DNA from: Gammaproteobacteria bacterium
GTDB taxonomy: Bacteria > Pseudomonadota > Gammaproteobacteria > Steroidobacterales > Steroidobacteraceae
Direction: 5' to 3'
Assembly (NCBI GenBank): GCA_016874555.1
Contig: VGTW01000004.1
Coordinates: forward strand, 1-62,040
DNA length: 62,040 nt
Shown: positions 1 to 9,296 of the stretch, piece by piece
Layout of the letters: each line of letters begins with the position of its first letter
How positions within the stretch are numbered: position 1 is the first letter of the stretch
Position numbers and translations under genes: made by a program
Notes under the pieces: generated by a model
What the model was told of the DNA's origin: nothing
The model's database searches: none
What the model saw: only the letters and a program-made list of their open reading frames with translations

Positions 1-571
1 AAGTTTCGATCTGACGACGACCGAGTTGCGGGTTGCGATTGGCATGGAGCAGACACTCCTTGGTGACCAGCAGGGTGCCCTCGCCATCCGCGTGGATCGA
101 CCCGCCCTCGCACACCAACGGCGCGCGATACCGGGCGAGCCCTTCGACATCAAGTACGCGGCGCGCGACGAGCTCATCGCGATCCCAAGGAGAATAAAGA
201 CCGCCGTTGAGTCCGCCCCAGGCGTTGAAGTGCCAGTCGACACCACGAACCTCGCCATGCCGATCCACGACGCCTGTGGGACCGACATCGCGCATCCAGG
301 CGTCGTCGCTCTCGAGACGCAGCACGCGAATCCGCGGCTCAAGCGCCCGACGCGCCGCAACGTAGTGCGCAGGTACAACGCCCACGCTGACGGGCTCGAA
401 CTGCGCGATCGCGTGGGCGACCGCCGCAAACGCACGCTGCGCCGGCACCGCCTGCTCGCGCCAGTTATCCGGGCGCGTGGGCCAAAGCATCCAGCAGCCG
501 CGGTGGGGCTCGAACTCCCCGGGCATGCGAAAGCCGTCGGCCGTGGGCGTAGAGGCTATCGGTGCGCTCAT
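1..571 (-). CDS. aguA: Agmatine deiminase, N-terminal half (cut by window edge)
   Basis: Agmatine deiminase hydrolyses agmatine to N-carbamoylputrescine and ammonia, the first step from decarboxylated arginine to putrescine. About 190 residues are present; the family is usually about 365, so the half carrying the catalytic Cys lies outside the window. Visible family motifs are [13 protein letters not shown] (residues 89-101), HFNAWGG (114-120) and [12 protein letters not shown] (155-166), which line the guanidine-binding pocket of the alpha/beta propeller fold. The ATG at 571 is preceded by GAGGA about ten bases upstream. It is divergent from icd. Its position beside a putrescine uptake and catabolism locus fits a role in feeding putrescine. 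Recognised directly from motifs; only the missing C-terminal half is unverified. Confidence 0.93.
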   Translation of the reverse strand, partial: MSAPIASTPTADGFRMPGEFEPHRGCWMLWPTRPDNWREQAVPAQRAFAAVAHAIAQFEPVSVGVVPAHYVAARRALEPRIRVLRLESDDAWMRDVGPTGVVDRHGEVRGVDWHFNAWGGLNGGLYSPWDRDELVARRVLDVEGLARYRAPLVCEGGSIHADGEGTLLVTKECLLHANRNPQLGRRQIET

Positions 572-686
572 GCGCTAGGTTTCCTCATGGGGAGAGATTC
601 TAGCGAAGCCACGCTGTAGAATCCGCGCCACGCCACGGCGGGGGTTTTTAAAAAATCGCCGAGCGTTTCAGGAGGAGTTTCGCAAC

Positions 687-1994
<1,308 letters not shown>

Positions 1995-2069
1995 GCGCAT
2001 CACGGCGTCCGCCGGGGTCCTGATCGATCACGGATCCCGACGGTCGACCGCCGCGCTCGCGGCCCTGAG

Positions 2070-2094
2070 CCGGTTTGGCAAATCACCAAGCCGG
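2070..2094 (+). terminator. Hairpin downstream of icd, possible terminator
   Basis: A nine-base-pair stem (CCGGTTTGG pairing with CCAAGCCGG, one G-T wobble) closes a seven-base loop in the 145-bp gap between icd and the next gene. There is no T-run after it, so it is not a canonical intrinsic terminator. It may be an mRNA 3'-end stabilising or factor-assisted structure. Confidence 0.35.
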
Positions 2095-2139
2095 CACGCT
2101 GCGGTGGCGCGCCCCCGCACTCGACGCTAGGATTGGGAC

Positions 2140-2970
2140 ATGCAAGCCCGCACCCCCGATGACGTTGTGGTCACCCCTCGCGATCTGCGCTTCAGCACGC
2201 AGCAGGCGCGCAATCAATATTGGCTCGGCGGTGACCCGGTGGGCACGGCGGTTCTTAACGCCCTGTCGCTGACTTTTCCCGACGGCGAAAAAATGTTCAT
2301 GGATGCCGTACGGCATTTTCGCGGCCAGCTCTCCGGCAAGCTTGCCGAGGACGTCAGGCATTTTCTGGCGCAGGAAGCCACCCACGCGCGCGAACACCAT
2401 GCGCTCAACGCCATCGTCGACCCGACCAAATATCCTGTCGAAGAAATCCTCACCAAGGTTCGCGAGCGCATCGCTTTCACTCGCTCGAAAGGTCCCTACG
2501 CGATCCTGCTGTCAACGATCGCACTCGAACATTTCACGGCGATGATGGCCGACATACACATGCAGAACCGCGGCCTGTTTGCCAACGCCGACCCCGAGAT
2601 CGTCCGTCTGTGGCGTTGGCATGCGCTCGAACAAACCGAACACAAGGCGGTGGCCTACGACGTCTTCCTCGAGGCAACCCGGCACTGGTCGGCGTTCAAG
2701 CGCTATCGATTGCGCTGTCTCTCGATGGCGTACATCACCTTCCATTTCACGCGCAACATCGCGAACCACGCCTCACGCCTGCTCGAGGCCGACGGCTATA
2801 GCGCGCGCGAAGCCCGCAAGGCCGTGCGCCGTTTTCTTTGGAGCGACCCCGGTCTCTTCCGTCGCGGCTGGCGCAGCTACATCGCCTGGTACCGCCCGGG
2901 CTTTCACCCCTGGGATCTCGACAACCGCGCCGAGCTCGCCGACTGGCGCGCGGAATTCGACGCCTCCTGA
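2140..2970 (+). CDS. Predicted metal-dependent hydrolase (PF10118-type, ferritin-like helices)
   Basis: A 276-residue protein that I place in the COG3687/PF10118 family of predicted metal-dependent hydrolases, whose substrate is unknown. The sequence shows acidic and histidine pairs spaced as in helical di-metal proteins: EATHAREHH (about residues 87-95), ALEHFTAMMADIH (about 128-140) and HALEQTEHKAVAYD (about 163-176). These resemble the ExxH pairs of diiron carboxylate enzymes. No signal peptide is seen, so it is probably cytoplasmic. The ATG at 2140 has only a weak purine stretch (GGATTGGGAC) upstream. It converges on and overlaps by 67 bp the degraded cytochrome remnant on the other strand. 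Family assignment is fairly firm; the function is not known. Confidence 0.75.
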   Translation: MQARTPDDVVVTPRDLRFSTQQARNQYWLGGDPVGTAVLNALSLTFPDGEKMFMDAVRHFRGQLSGKLAEDVRHFLAQEATHAREHHALNAIVDPTKYPVEEILTKVRERIAFTRSKGPYAILLSTIALEHFTAMMADIHMQNRGLFANADPEIVRLWRWHALEQTEHKAVAYDVFLEATRHWSAFKRYRLRCLSMAYITFHFTRNIANHASRLLEADGYSAREARKAVRRFLWSDPGLFRRGWRSYIAWYRPGFHPWDLDNRAELADWRAEFDAS

Positions 2971-3530
2971 GCACAGCCGGGTGCGCCCGGCCATTCGGCG
3001 ATCCAGCGTCTGATCAACTCGAGGCCCTCGCGATGCACGAGGCTGCGGCCGAGTTCCGGCATCATTTCGCCGGGGTCATGCGCGGCCAGTCGGTAAACCA
3101 TGATCGACTCATCAGGCCGACCGTGAACGAGGTCGAATTTTTTATTGCCGGTACCACGGCCTGCCGCTACCGGCGATTTGCAGACCCCAAGCGCGATCGG
3201 CGAAGTTTCTGCGGCATCGAGGGCGAGGCCCGAGGTGTCCGCTGGTCCCTGACGGTTATGGCAATGCCCACAATTGATATCGAGATAGGCGCGGGCTCGC
3301 GCCTCGAGCGTGGCCAACTCGTCGCCCCACAGCGCAGCGCGCGACCCACCGCTCGACGCTGAACCTGCGCGGGCGGCAGCGTCCAGCAGCCCCAGGTGCT
3401 CCAGATGAGTCAGCTGATTTTTTTGACCCACTTCGCCGCCATAGTCATGATCGCGATCGAGGTGACGGAACTTCAGACCAATCGGCGCCAGCGTCGCACG
3501 CTTGACGTCGCTGGCATGACAGGCCGCGCA
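2904..3530 (-). pseudogene. Diheme c-type cytochrome (SO2930-like), C-terminal remnant
   Basis: An open stretch of about 210 codons without a proper start encodes the C-terminal part of a diheme cytochrome like Shewanella SO2930. It has a first heme motif CAACH at its very 5' edge and a second one, CGHCH, in YLDINCGHCHNRQGPA. It then carries the conserved GRPDESIMVYRLA and GEMMPELGR segments, which include the likely Met and His ligands. The N-terminal portion, with its signal peptide and start codon, is missing. Upstream sequence continues into the beta-helix remnant in another frame, so the reading frame cannot be translated as a cytochrome. The simplest reading is an internal deletion that removed the 5' part of this gene and the 3' part of its upstream partner. 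The terminal residues overlap the hydrolase gene. Confidence 0.75.
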
Positions 3531-3936
3531 AGGTAATACGCTCGCTCTCGTTGATCTTGACCGCATCGCCGCGGGTGTCTTCGATGGCGAGATTTTCGAG
3601 CGTGAAATCACTGGCGTTGACCAGTAGCCCCTCGGCACCCACGCGCTGATCTTTGAAGGATAACACCGTCGCGTTCATACCCGCCCCGCGGATCGTCACG
3701 CCGCTCCCACGCAGGCTGAGACTGCGATCAAGCACGTGTCTGCCAGCCGGTATTTCGATGATCTCACCCGGTTTGGCATCGAGCAGTTTTTCCTGCAGCT
3801 CGCGCTGAAAATGGTCGGGCTCAACCGCTGCCTGCTCGACCGACGACCGCTGGCCGCAGCCCGCAAGCCAGCCGAGCAGTGCGAGCGCAGCCACCGCAAG
3901 CCTCATGACCCCTCGCCTCATGACGCGTCGCTTCAT
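3523..3936 (-). pseudogene. Parallel beta-helix lipoprotein (SO2931-like), N-terminal remnant
   Basis: The first roughly 138 codons encode the beginning of a secreted parallel beta-helix protein. There is a lipoprotein signal with lipobox LAGC (Cys about 27 from the first ATG), then right-handed helix repeats (GEIIEIPAGRHVLDRSL, GVTIRGAG, FTLENLAIEDTRGDAVKINE). The family normally has several hundred residues. Here the coding sense stops near base 3525, where the frame runs into out-of-frame cytochrome sequence and ends shortly after. In other bacteria the beta-helix gene lies directly upstream of the diheme cytochrome, so one deletion explains both halves. The start ATG at 3936 overlaps the stop of the PLP-enzyme gene as ATGA, so the remnant is probably still translated at the end of the operon. 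Confidence 0.75.
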
Positions 3937-5117
3937 ACCCCAGGCCCTGCTGCGGCAATCTCCAGAGCGCGCGCGAGGTCCACCTTCAAATCTTCGACAT
4001 TCTCGAGGCCGACCGAAAGGCGCACGGTACCCTCTCCGATCTCGGCTGCGGTTAGCTGTTCGGCAGAGAAATCTTCGGGTTGCATCATCTGCGGCGGCAT
4101 GACGAGCGATTCGGTGGAGCCAAAACTCGGTGTACGAGCGAACAGTTTTAGAGCTTCGGCGAAGCGTCGACCACCCTCGTAGCCCGCCTTAAGATCGAAA
4201 CAAATCACCGTACCGAAATCACGCATCTGCTGTCGCGCCAGTGTGTGCTTCGGGCTCGACTCGAGACCCGGGTAGCGTACTTTCGTACAACCCGGATGTT
4301 GCTCGAGAAATCGCGCGATCTCGAGTGCTGCGGCTGACTGCGCCCGATAGCGCACGAAATAGGTCTTCATGCCACGCACCATTAGCGACGCCGAGAGCGC
4401 ATCGAGTTGGGCACCGAACAGACGGTAGTCGGCCCGTAAAAGATCGAGACGCGCACGATCGGCGATTACGGCACCGCCCATCACATCACCCGCACCCGTG
4501 GTGAATTTGGTGAGGCTGTGTACGAAGAAATCGACCGGAAATTCGCCGTGCTGGTGAAAGCCTGCCACCGTATTGTCGAGCACGGTCAGAGCACCGTACG
4601 TCTGCGCGAGTCGAGTGATAGTCGCGATATCGGCGATTTTATTAACCGGATTAGTCGGGCTCTCGAAGAAGACGAGCTTGGCACGCCGCGCGGCCAACTC
4701 ATTCTCTAGCCCCTCGAAATCGTCGATCGACAGCATGCTGTACGTGATCCCGAACCGCGTCAGCATCTTGCGAATGATCTGCCGCGTCGGCCCATAGCCC
4801 TCGACGAAGAAAATCACGTGATCGCGCGCTTCGGTCAGACCAAACAGAGTCTGCGTGACGGCATTGACGCCGGAGGCGCTCGCCAGACAGTCCTCGCGTC
4901 CTTGCAAACCTGCCAGCAACAACTCGAGCTGACGAACTGTCGGATTGCTGACTCGGGAATAAAAGAACCCCGCCCGTTCGCCGCGCAACAGACGCAGCCC
5001 CTCCTCGATGCTGTCGGTTTCCCACTTGACGTTTTGGAAAACCGGCAGGTTCAACGGGTGGTTATCGACCGGCAGTTCAATGTCGGGCGGGTGATTGACC
5101 CGTGTTTCGTCTTTCAT
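3933..5117 (-). CDS. PLP-dependent cystathionine gamma-synthase/lyase family enzyme
   Basis: A 394-residue fold-type I PLP enzyme of the Cys/Met metabolism family, which carries out beta- or gamma-elimination or replacement on sulfur amino acids or O-acyl-homoserine. Visible active-site elements are YSR with SNPT (about 53-60, phosphate-binding YxR from the neighbouring subunit), the PLP-stacking Tyr in EGYGPTR (about 108), Asp181 in LDNT that contacts the ring nitrogen, and the Schiff-base Lys204 in VHSLTKFTTGAGD. The usual GHSD after the lysine is replaced by GAGD. The ATG at 5117 overlaps the potI stop as TGATG; an in-frame TTG precedes it. It sits as the last intact gene of the putrescine operon, which is unusual. 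Family certain; the exact reaction cannot be told. Confidence 0.88.
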   Translation of the reverse strand: MKDETRVNHPPDIELPVDNHPLNLPVFQNVKWETDSIEEGLRLLRGERAGFFYSRVSNPTVRQLELLLAGLQGREDCLASASGVNAVTQTLFGLTEARDHVIFFVEGYGPTRQIIRKMLTRFGITYSMLSIDDFEGLENELAARRAKLVFFESPTNPVNKIADIATITRLAQTYGALTVLDNTVAGFHQHGEFPVDFFVHSLTKFTTGAGDVMGGAVIADRARLDLLRADYRLFGAQLDALSASLMVRGMKTYFVRYRAQSAAALEIARFLEQHPGCTKVRYPGLESSPKHTLARQQMRDFGTVICFDLKAGYEGGRRFAEALKLFARTPSFGSTESLVMPPQMMQPEDFSAEQLTAAEIGEGTVRLSVGLENVEDLKVDLARALEIAAAGPGV

Positions 5118-5962
5118 CAATTACCGTCACGTCGGGCCATTTGTTCCTCACACTCGCGGCGCTTTTCTTCGCGCTTCATGTAGAGCGTCGACAGCACCAC
5201 ACCGGTGGCGACGATCAAGACCATGATGGTGGCCAGCGCATTGATATCAGGGCTCACGCCGCGCCGCACCCGCGAGAAGATCTCCATGGGCAAGGTGGAC
5301 GACCCCGGACCGGCGACGAACTGCGAGATCACCACATCGTCCCAAGAGAGCGTAAAGGCGAGCAGCCAACCCGACACGAGCGCCGGCAGAATCAGCGGCA
5401 AGGTAATACGGAAAAACACCGTCGCAGGTCTGGCACCTAAATCCAATGCCGCCTCTTCGAGTGCGTCGTCAAAACCTGCCAGTCGCGACTGCACGACCAC
5501 GGTTACATAGGCCATGGCAAAAGTGATGTGCGCGATAGTGATGGTGAGCATCCCGCGGCCCTCGGGCCAGCCAATCAGCTGCTCGAGCGAGACAAACAGC
5601 AGCAGCATCGCAATACCCGTGATGACCTCGGGCATGACGAGCGGCGCCGTAGTCATCGCCGACAGGAACGCACGACCGCGAAACGGCCGGAAACGTGTAA
5701 GCACCAGACCGGCGATCGTGCCGATAATTACCGCGCCGGTCGCGGTCATCGCTGCCACCTTCAAACTGATCCATGCGGCGCCCAGCAACTGATCGTTCTC
5801 GAGCAAGCGCACATACCAACGCAAGGTCGGCGAGTTATCCGCGTCCCACACCGTGACCAGTCGCGAATTATTGAAAGAGAAGAAAATCATCGAAAGGATA
5901 GGCACGTAGAGAAACGCGAGCCCGAGCCCCAGCATGCCGTTACGGAACCAACCGTGTCTCAC
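5117..5962 (-). CDS. potI: Putrescine ABC transporter permease PotI
   Basis: Second membrane permease of a PotFGHI-type putrescine importer in the inner membrane. The protein has 281 residues and about six predicted membrane segments, starting at LGLGLAFLYVPILSMIFFS. The cytoplasmic EAA loop that docks on the ATPase is clear (EEAALDLGARPATVFFRITLP). The likely start is GTG at 5962, preceded by GAAGG, eleven bases after the potH stop; an ATG nine codons in is an alternative. The 3' end overlaps the PLP-enzyme start. Order and identity of the surrounding genes match E. coli potFGHI, supporting putrescine rather than spermidine as substrate. Confidence 0.94.
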   Translation of the reverse strand: MRHGWFRNGMLGLGLAFLYVPILSMIFFSFNNSRLVTVWDADNSPTLRWYVRLLENDQLLGAAWISLKVAAMTATGAVIIGTIAGLVLTRFRPFRGRAFLSAMTTAPLVMPEVITGIAMLLLFVSLEQLIGWPEGRGMLTITIAHITFAMAYVTVVVQSRLAGFDDALEEAALDLGARPATVFFRITLPLILPALVSGWLLAFTLSWDDVVISQFVAGPGSSTLPMEIFSRVRRGVSPDINALATIMVLIVATGVVLSTLYMKREEKRRECEEQMARRDGN

Positions 5963-5972
5963 CAGCGCACCT

Positions 5973-6890
5973 TCAACGTCGTGCCGCCTCGAGTTCGCGT
6001 CGCTGGTAACGCTGGAAAAGCATTATTGGAATCAACAACATGATCAGCAGTGCGATCGCGACCGCACTCGCCACCGGCCAGTTGCGCGCGCTAAAGAATT
6101 GTGCCGACAACACGGTGCCGATCATCAATTGATCCGTTCGCCCGAGCAGCGAGGGGATCACGTACTCACCGACCGCCGGGATGAACACCAGCAAACAGCC
6201 GGCCACGATGCCGGGCATGGAGAGCGGCAGCGTGATCCGAAAAAAAGTCTTGATCGGCGAAGCGCCGAGATCGGCTGCGGCCTCGAGCAAGGTGAGGTCA
6301 TGCTTCTCGAGGTTGGAATACAGCGGCAAGATCATGAACGGCAGGTACGAATAGACGATGCCGATGTAGACCGCGAAATCGGTGTATAGCAAGGGGAGCG
6401 GTTGATCGATGATGCCGAGCGCGAGCAAGCTGTTGTTGATCACCCCGTTAGTTTTCAGCAAACCGATCCACGCGTAGACGCGCAGCAGAAACGAGGTCCA
6501 AAACGGCAAGATAATCAGCATTAAAAACAGATTGCGGGTGGTGGGCGGACAGCGCGCGATCGCATAGGCCATCGGATAGCCAACCAGCAGGCAGAGCACG
6601 GTCGAGATCGCCGCGACCTTCACCGAATACAGAAAGGTCCCGAGGTATAGCGGATCGTCGAGCAGCACCTCGTAATTCGAAACATTGAGCGTGGCGACGA
6701 AGCGCTGGGTTTCTTCGACCCAGGAAAAGAGCGGCGCATAGCCCGGCTGGATCGGCTGCATCCACGAGAACGAGATCTTTAGGACGATCAGGAACGGGAT
6801 CGCGAAGAACAGCAACAGCCAAAAATAGGGAACGCCGATGACGAGGCGTTTGCCGAACCAGGCCTGCAGCGTCTCGAGCGCCTTGTTCAT
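5973..6890 (-). CDS. potH: Putrescine ABC transporter permease PotH
   Basis: First membrane permease of the putrescine importer. It has 305 residues with an N-terminal membrane segment (VPYFWLLLFFAIPFLIVLK) and five more hydrophobic segments. The EAA loop reads LLEAAADLGASPIKTFFRITLP, the contact point for PotG. The conserved GEYVIPSLLG segment after the loop is present as in PotB and PotH. ATG at 6890. It lies 18 bases after potG and 10 bases before potI, so all are one transcript. Together PotH and PotI form the channel through which PotG-driven ATP hydrolysis moves putrescine delivered by PotF. Confidence 0.95.
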   Translation of the reverse strand: MNKALETLQAWFGKRLVIGVPYFWLLLFFAIPFLIVLKISFSWMQPIQPGYAPLFSWVEETQRFVATLNVSNYEVLLDDPLYLGTFLYSVKVAAISTVLCLLVGYPMAYAIARCPPTTRNLFLMLIILPFWTSFLLRVYAWIGLLKTNGVINNSLLALGIIDQPLPLLYTDFAVYIGIVYSYLPFMILPLYSNLEKHDLTLLEAAADLGASPIKTFFRITLPLSMPGIVAGCLLVFIPAVGEYVIPSLLGRTDQLMIGTVLSAQFFSARNWPVASAVAIALLIMLLIPIMLFQRYQRRELEAARR

Positions 6891-6908
6891 GGCTGGCGTT
6901 TCACCGGC

Positions 6909-8021
6909 TCAGACCGTCAGCACCACGGGGCTCGAAGGGTGCCAGGACAGATACACCACTTCGTCCCAGACGATGCGTTCGTCGGCATGACGCTCGGTAT
7001 TCGGGATGGTCCCCCGCACCAGACGCCCGGAGTCGAGGCGCACGAGATACACCGACATATCCCCCATGTAGGCGATTTCTTTGACCGTACCGCGCGCCCG
7101 GTTCTCGCTACCGGCGGGTTCGCTGCGCGTAAGCTCGATTTTTTCAGGGCGTATGGCGACCGCCACTTTGGCCTCCGGCGCAGCGCTGATGCCGTGGCTC
7201 ACGTAGACCGTGGCGTCGAGCTCGGGGCAGCGAATGCGTACATGACCGGGCTCGTCCTCGGTAAGCTGCCCCTCGAACATGTTCACCGAACCAATGAAGT
7301 CGGCCACGAAGCGCGAACTCGGGAATTCGTAAATATCGGTGGGCGTACCGACCTGGACAATCTGCCCCTTGCTCATGACGCCGATGCGCGACGCGAGCGT
7401 CATCGCCTCTTCCTGATCGTGGGTCACCACGACGAAGGTAACGCCAAGTTGCTCCTGCAAATTGATGAGCTCGAACTGCGTGTGCTCGCGAAGCTTCTTG
7501 TCGAGTGCACCGAGTGGCTCATCCAGCAACAGGAGCTTAGGTTTTTTGATGAGCGCACGCGCGAGTGCCACGCGTTGTCGCTGGCCACCCGATAGCTGAT
7601 GCGGCTTGCGACGTGCGAACTCGCCGAGCTTGACGATCTCGAGCATCTCGCCGACGCGTCGTTCAATCTCGGTCTTGCCGAGCCCCTCCTGCTCGAGTCC
7701 GAATGCCACGTTCTTCGCCACCGTCATATGCGGGAACAGCGCATATGACTGAAACATCATGTTGACAGGCCGCTCATAGGGCGGGATACCGGCCATATCC
7801 TGATCATCGATCAGGATGCGCCCTGCGGTCGGCGATTCGAAGCCCGCGAGCATGCGCAGTAAGGTGGTCTTGCCGCAGCCAGACCCACCGAGCAGACAAA
7901 AGATTTCGCCTTTGAAGATGCTGAGCGAGACGCTGTCGACGGCGACGAATTCCCCGAAACGCTTGGTGACGCCTTCGATACGGACGTATTCCTGCCCGCG
8001 GTCGACCGTTTTGTACGACAT
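6909..8021 (-). CDS. potG: Putrescine ABC transporter ATP-binding protein PotG
   Basis: ATPase of the putrescine importer, 370 residues, cytoplasmic face of the inner membrane. All nucleotide-binding motifs are intact: Walker A GGSGCGKTT (45-53), Q-loop in MMFQSYALFP, signature LSGGQRQRVALARAL (143-157), Walker B LLLLDEP (163-169), D-loop GALD and switch His201 in VTHDQEEAM. A C-terminal TOBE regulatory domain (about 240-370) follows, as in PotA and PotG. ATG at 8021. The gene lies between potF (70-bp gap) and potH in the polyamine operon. Confidence 0.96.
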   Translation of the reverse strand: MSYKTVDRGQEYVRIEGVTKRFGEFVAVDSVSLSIFKGEIFCLLGGSGCGKTTLLRMLAGFESPTAGRILIDDQDMAGIPPYERPVNMMFQSYALFPHMTVAKNVAFGLEQEGLGKTEIERRVGEMLEIVKLGEFARRKPHQLSGGQRQRVALARALIKKPKLLLLDEPLGALDKKLREHTQFELINLQEQLGVTFVVVTHDQEEAMTLASRIGVMSKGQIVQVGTPTDIYEFPSSRFVADFIGSVNMFEGQLTEDEPGHVRIRCPELDATVYVSHGISAAPEAKVAVAIRPEKIELTRSEPAGSENRARGTVKEIAYMGDMSVYLVRLDSGRLVRGTIPNTERHADERIVWDEVVYLSWHPSSPVVLTV

Positions 8022-8091
8022 ATCCCGCCCCCTCGAGAATGTCAGGGCTGCGCGGAACCTGCGCTCCGCGCAGCCGCTTTTTTGGCCCGCT

Positions 8092-9204
8092 TTACTGACC
8101 GGCCTTGAAGCGCGTCCAGGTGGCAGTCAGCTGCTGCGTGAACGCGTCGCTCTCGGCGAGATCCACGTTGAGCTTCGGCTTGACCTCGGCAGTCGGGTAG
8201 ATGCCGGGATCCGCAAGAATCTCCGGCTTGACCATCGACACCGACGCGGCATTACTACTCGCATAGTTGACGTAGTTGGTGTTCTTCGCGGCGACATCAG
8301 GACGCAACAAATAATTGATGAACGCATAGGCGTTAGCGACGTTCTTCGCATCCCTCGGAATTGCTAGCATGTCGAAGAACATCACCGCACCTTCGCGCGG
8401 GATCTTGTACGCCACTTCAACCTTGTTGTTGGCCTCAGCGGAACGATCACGCGCCTGCAACACATCGCCCGACCAGCCGAGCGTCAAGCAAATCTCGCCG
8501 TTGGCGAGGTCGTCGATGTACTTCGACGAGTGTGCATATTTGATGAACGGACGAATCGACATCAACGTCTTCTCCGCAGCCGCCAAATCTTCAGGGCTTT
8601 CGCTGTTCGGATCCTTGCCAAGATAAATGAGGACGGTGCCGAGTACTTCCGAGGGGGCATCGAGAACCGACACGCCACAATCTTCGAACTTGGAGACAAT
8701 CTTCGGATCGTAGAACATCGCAAAGCTATCGACCGGCGCGTCAGGCATGCGCGCCTGGATCTTTGCGACATTGAACCCCACACCCGAAGTACCCCAAAGA
8801 TAATTCACCGAGTGCTCGTTGTCCGGATCGTGGCGCGCAATCTGCGCAGTGAGCTCCGGATCGAGGTTCTTTAGATTCGGCAGCTTGCTCTTATCGAGCT
8901 TCTGGAAAATGCCCGCCTTGATCTGCCTCTCGAGGAACGAGGCCGAGGGCACGACGATGTCATAACCCGTGCTGCCCGCGAGCAACTTGGTCTCGAGTAA
9001 CTCATTCGAGTCGAACACGTCATAGGTCACATCGATGCCGGTTTCCTTCTCAAAATCGGCGATCACCGATTCGTCGATGTAATCGGACCAGTTGTAGACG
9101 TTGAGAACCTGGGCCTCTGCAGCCTCTTCCTTCTTGCCGCCACAGGCAGCGAGCAGGACGGCCGCCGACACAGCGGCAATGACCGTACGGACAGCGTTTT
9201 CCAT
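8092..9204 (-). CDS. potF: Periplasmic putrescine-binding lipoprotein PotF
   Basis: Solute-binding protein of the putrescine importer, 370 residues. Unlike the soluble E. coli PotF it has a lipoprotein signal with lipobox LAAC (Cys21), so it is probably membrane-anchored. Ligand-pocket residues known from E. coli PotF are visible: NWSDYI near the mature N-terminus (Trp, Ser and Asp that sandwich and cap the diamine), the LGWSGD segment, and FFDMLAIPRDA with its amine-contacting Asp. A CGGKKEEAAEA linker follows the lipidated Cys. A CGGAG purine run lies about twelve bases before the ATG. The 92-bp gap behind the aminotransferase gene contains a short GCGAC/GTCGC hairpin and a TATAAA element, so extra transcription may start here. 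Confidence 0.95.
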   Translation of the reverse strand: MENAVRTVIAAVSAAVLLAACGGKKEEAAEAQVLNVYNWSDYIDESVIADFEKETGIDVTYDVFDSNELLETKLLAGSTGYDIVVPSASFLERQIKAGIFQKLDKSKLPNLKNLDPELTAQIARHDPDNEHSVNYLWGTSGVGFNVAKIQARMPDAPVDSFAMFYDPKIVSKFEDCGVSVLDAPSEVLGTVLIYLGKDPNSESPEDLAAAEKTLMSIRPFIKYAHSSKYIDDLANGEICLTLGWSGDVLQARDRSAEANNKVEVAYKIPREGAVMFFDMLAIPRDAKNVANAYAFINYLLRPDVAAKNTNYVNYASSNAASVSMVKPEILADPGIYPTAEVKPKLNVDLAESDAFTQQLTATWTRFKAGQ

Positions 9205-9296
9205 ATTCGAGCGGACTCCGGTGAAAAACCGCGATGATGCGGCGACGAAGTCGCTTTTATAACGCAGCCCTCGGACCTAGGAAAGCCTGCCCTGCC

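Noticed and set aside
26-619. A 197-codon plus-strand open frame at the left edge
   Set aside because: It is the antisense shadow of agmatine deiminase; the minus strand gives clear family motifs and a ribosome site, while this frame starts on TTG and has no recognisable domain.
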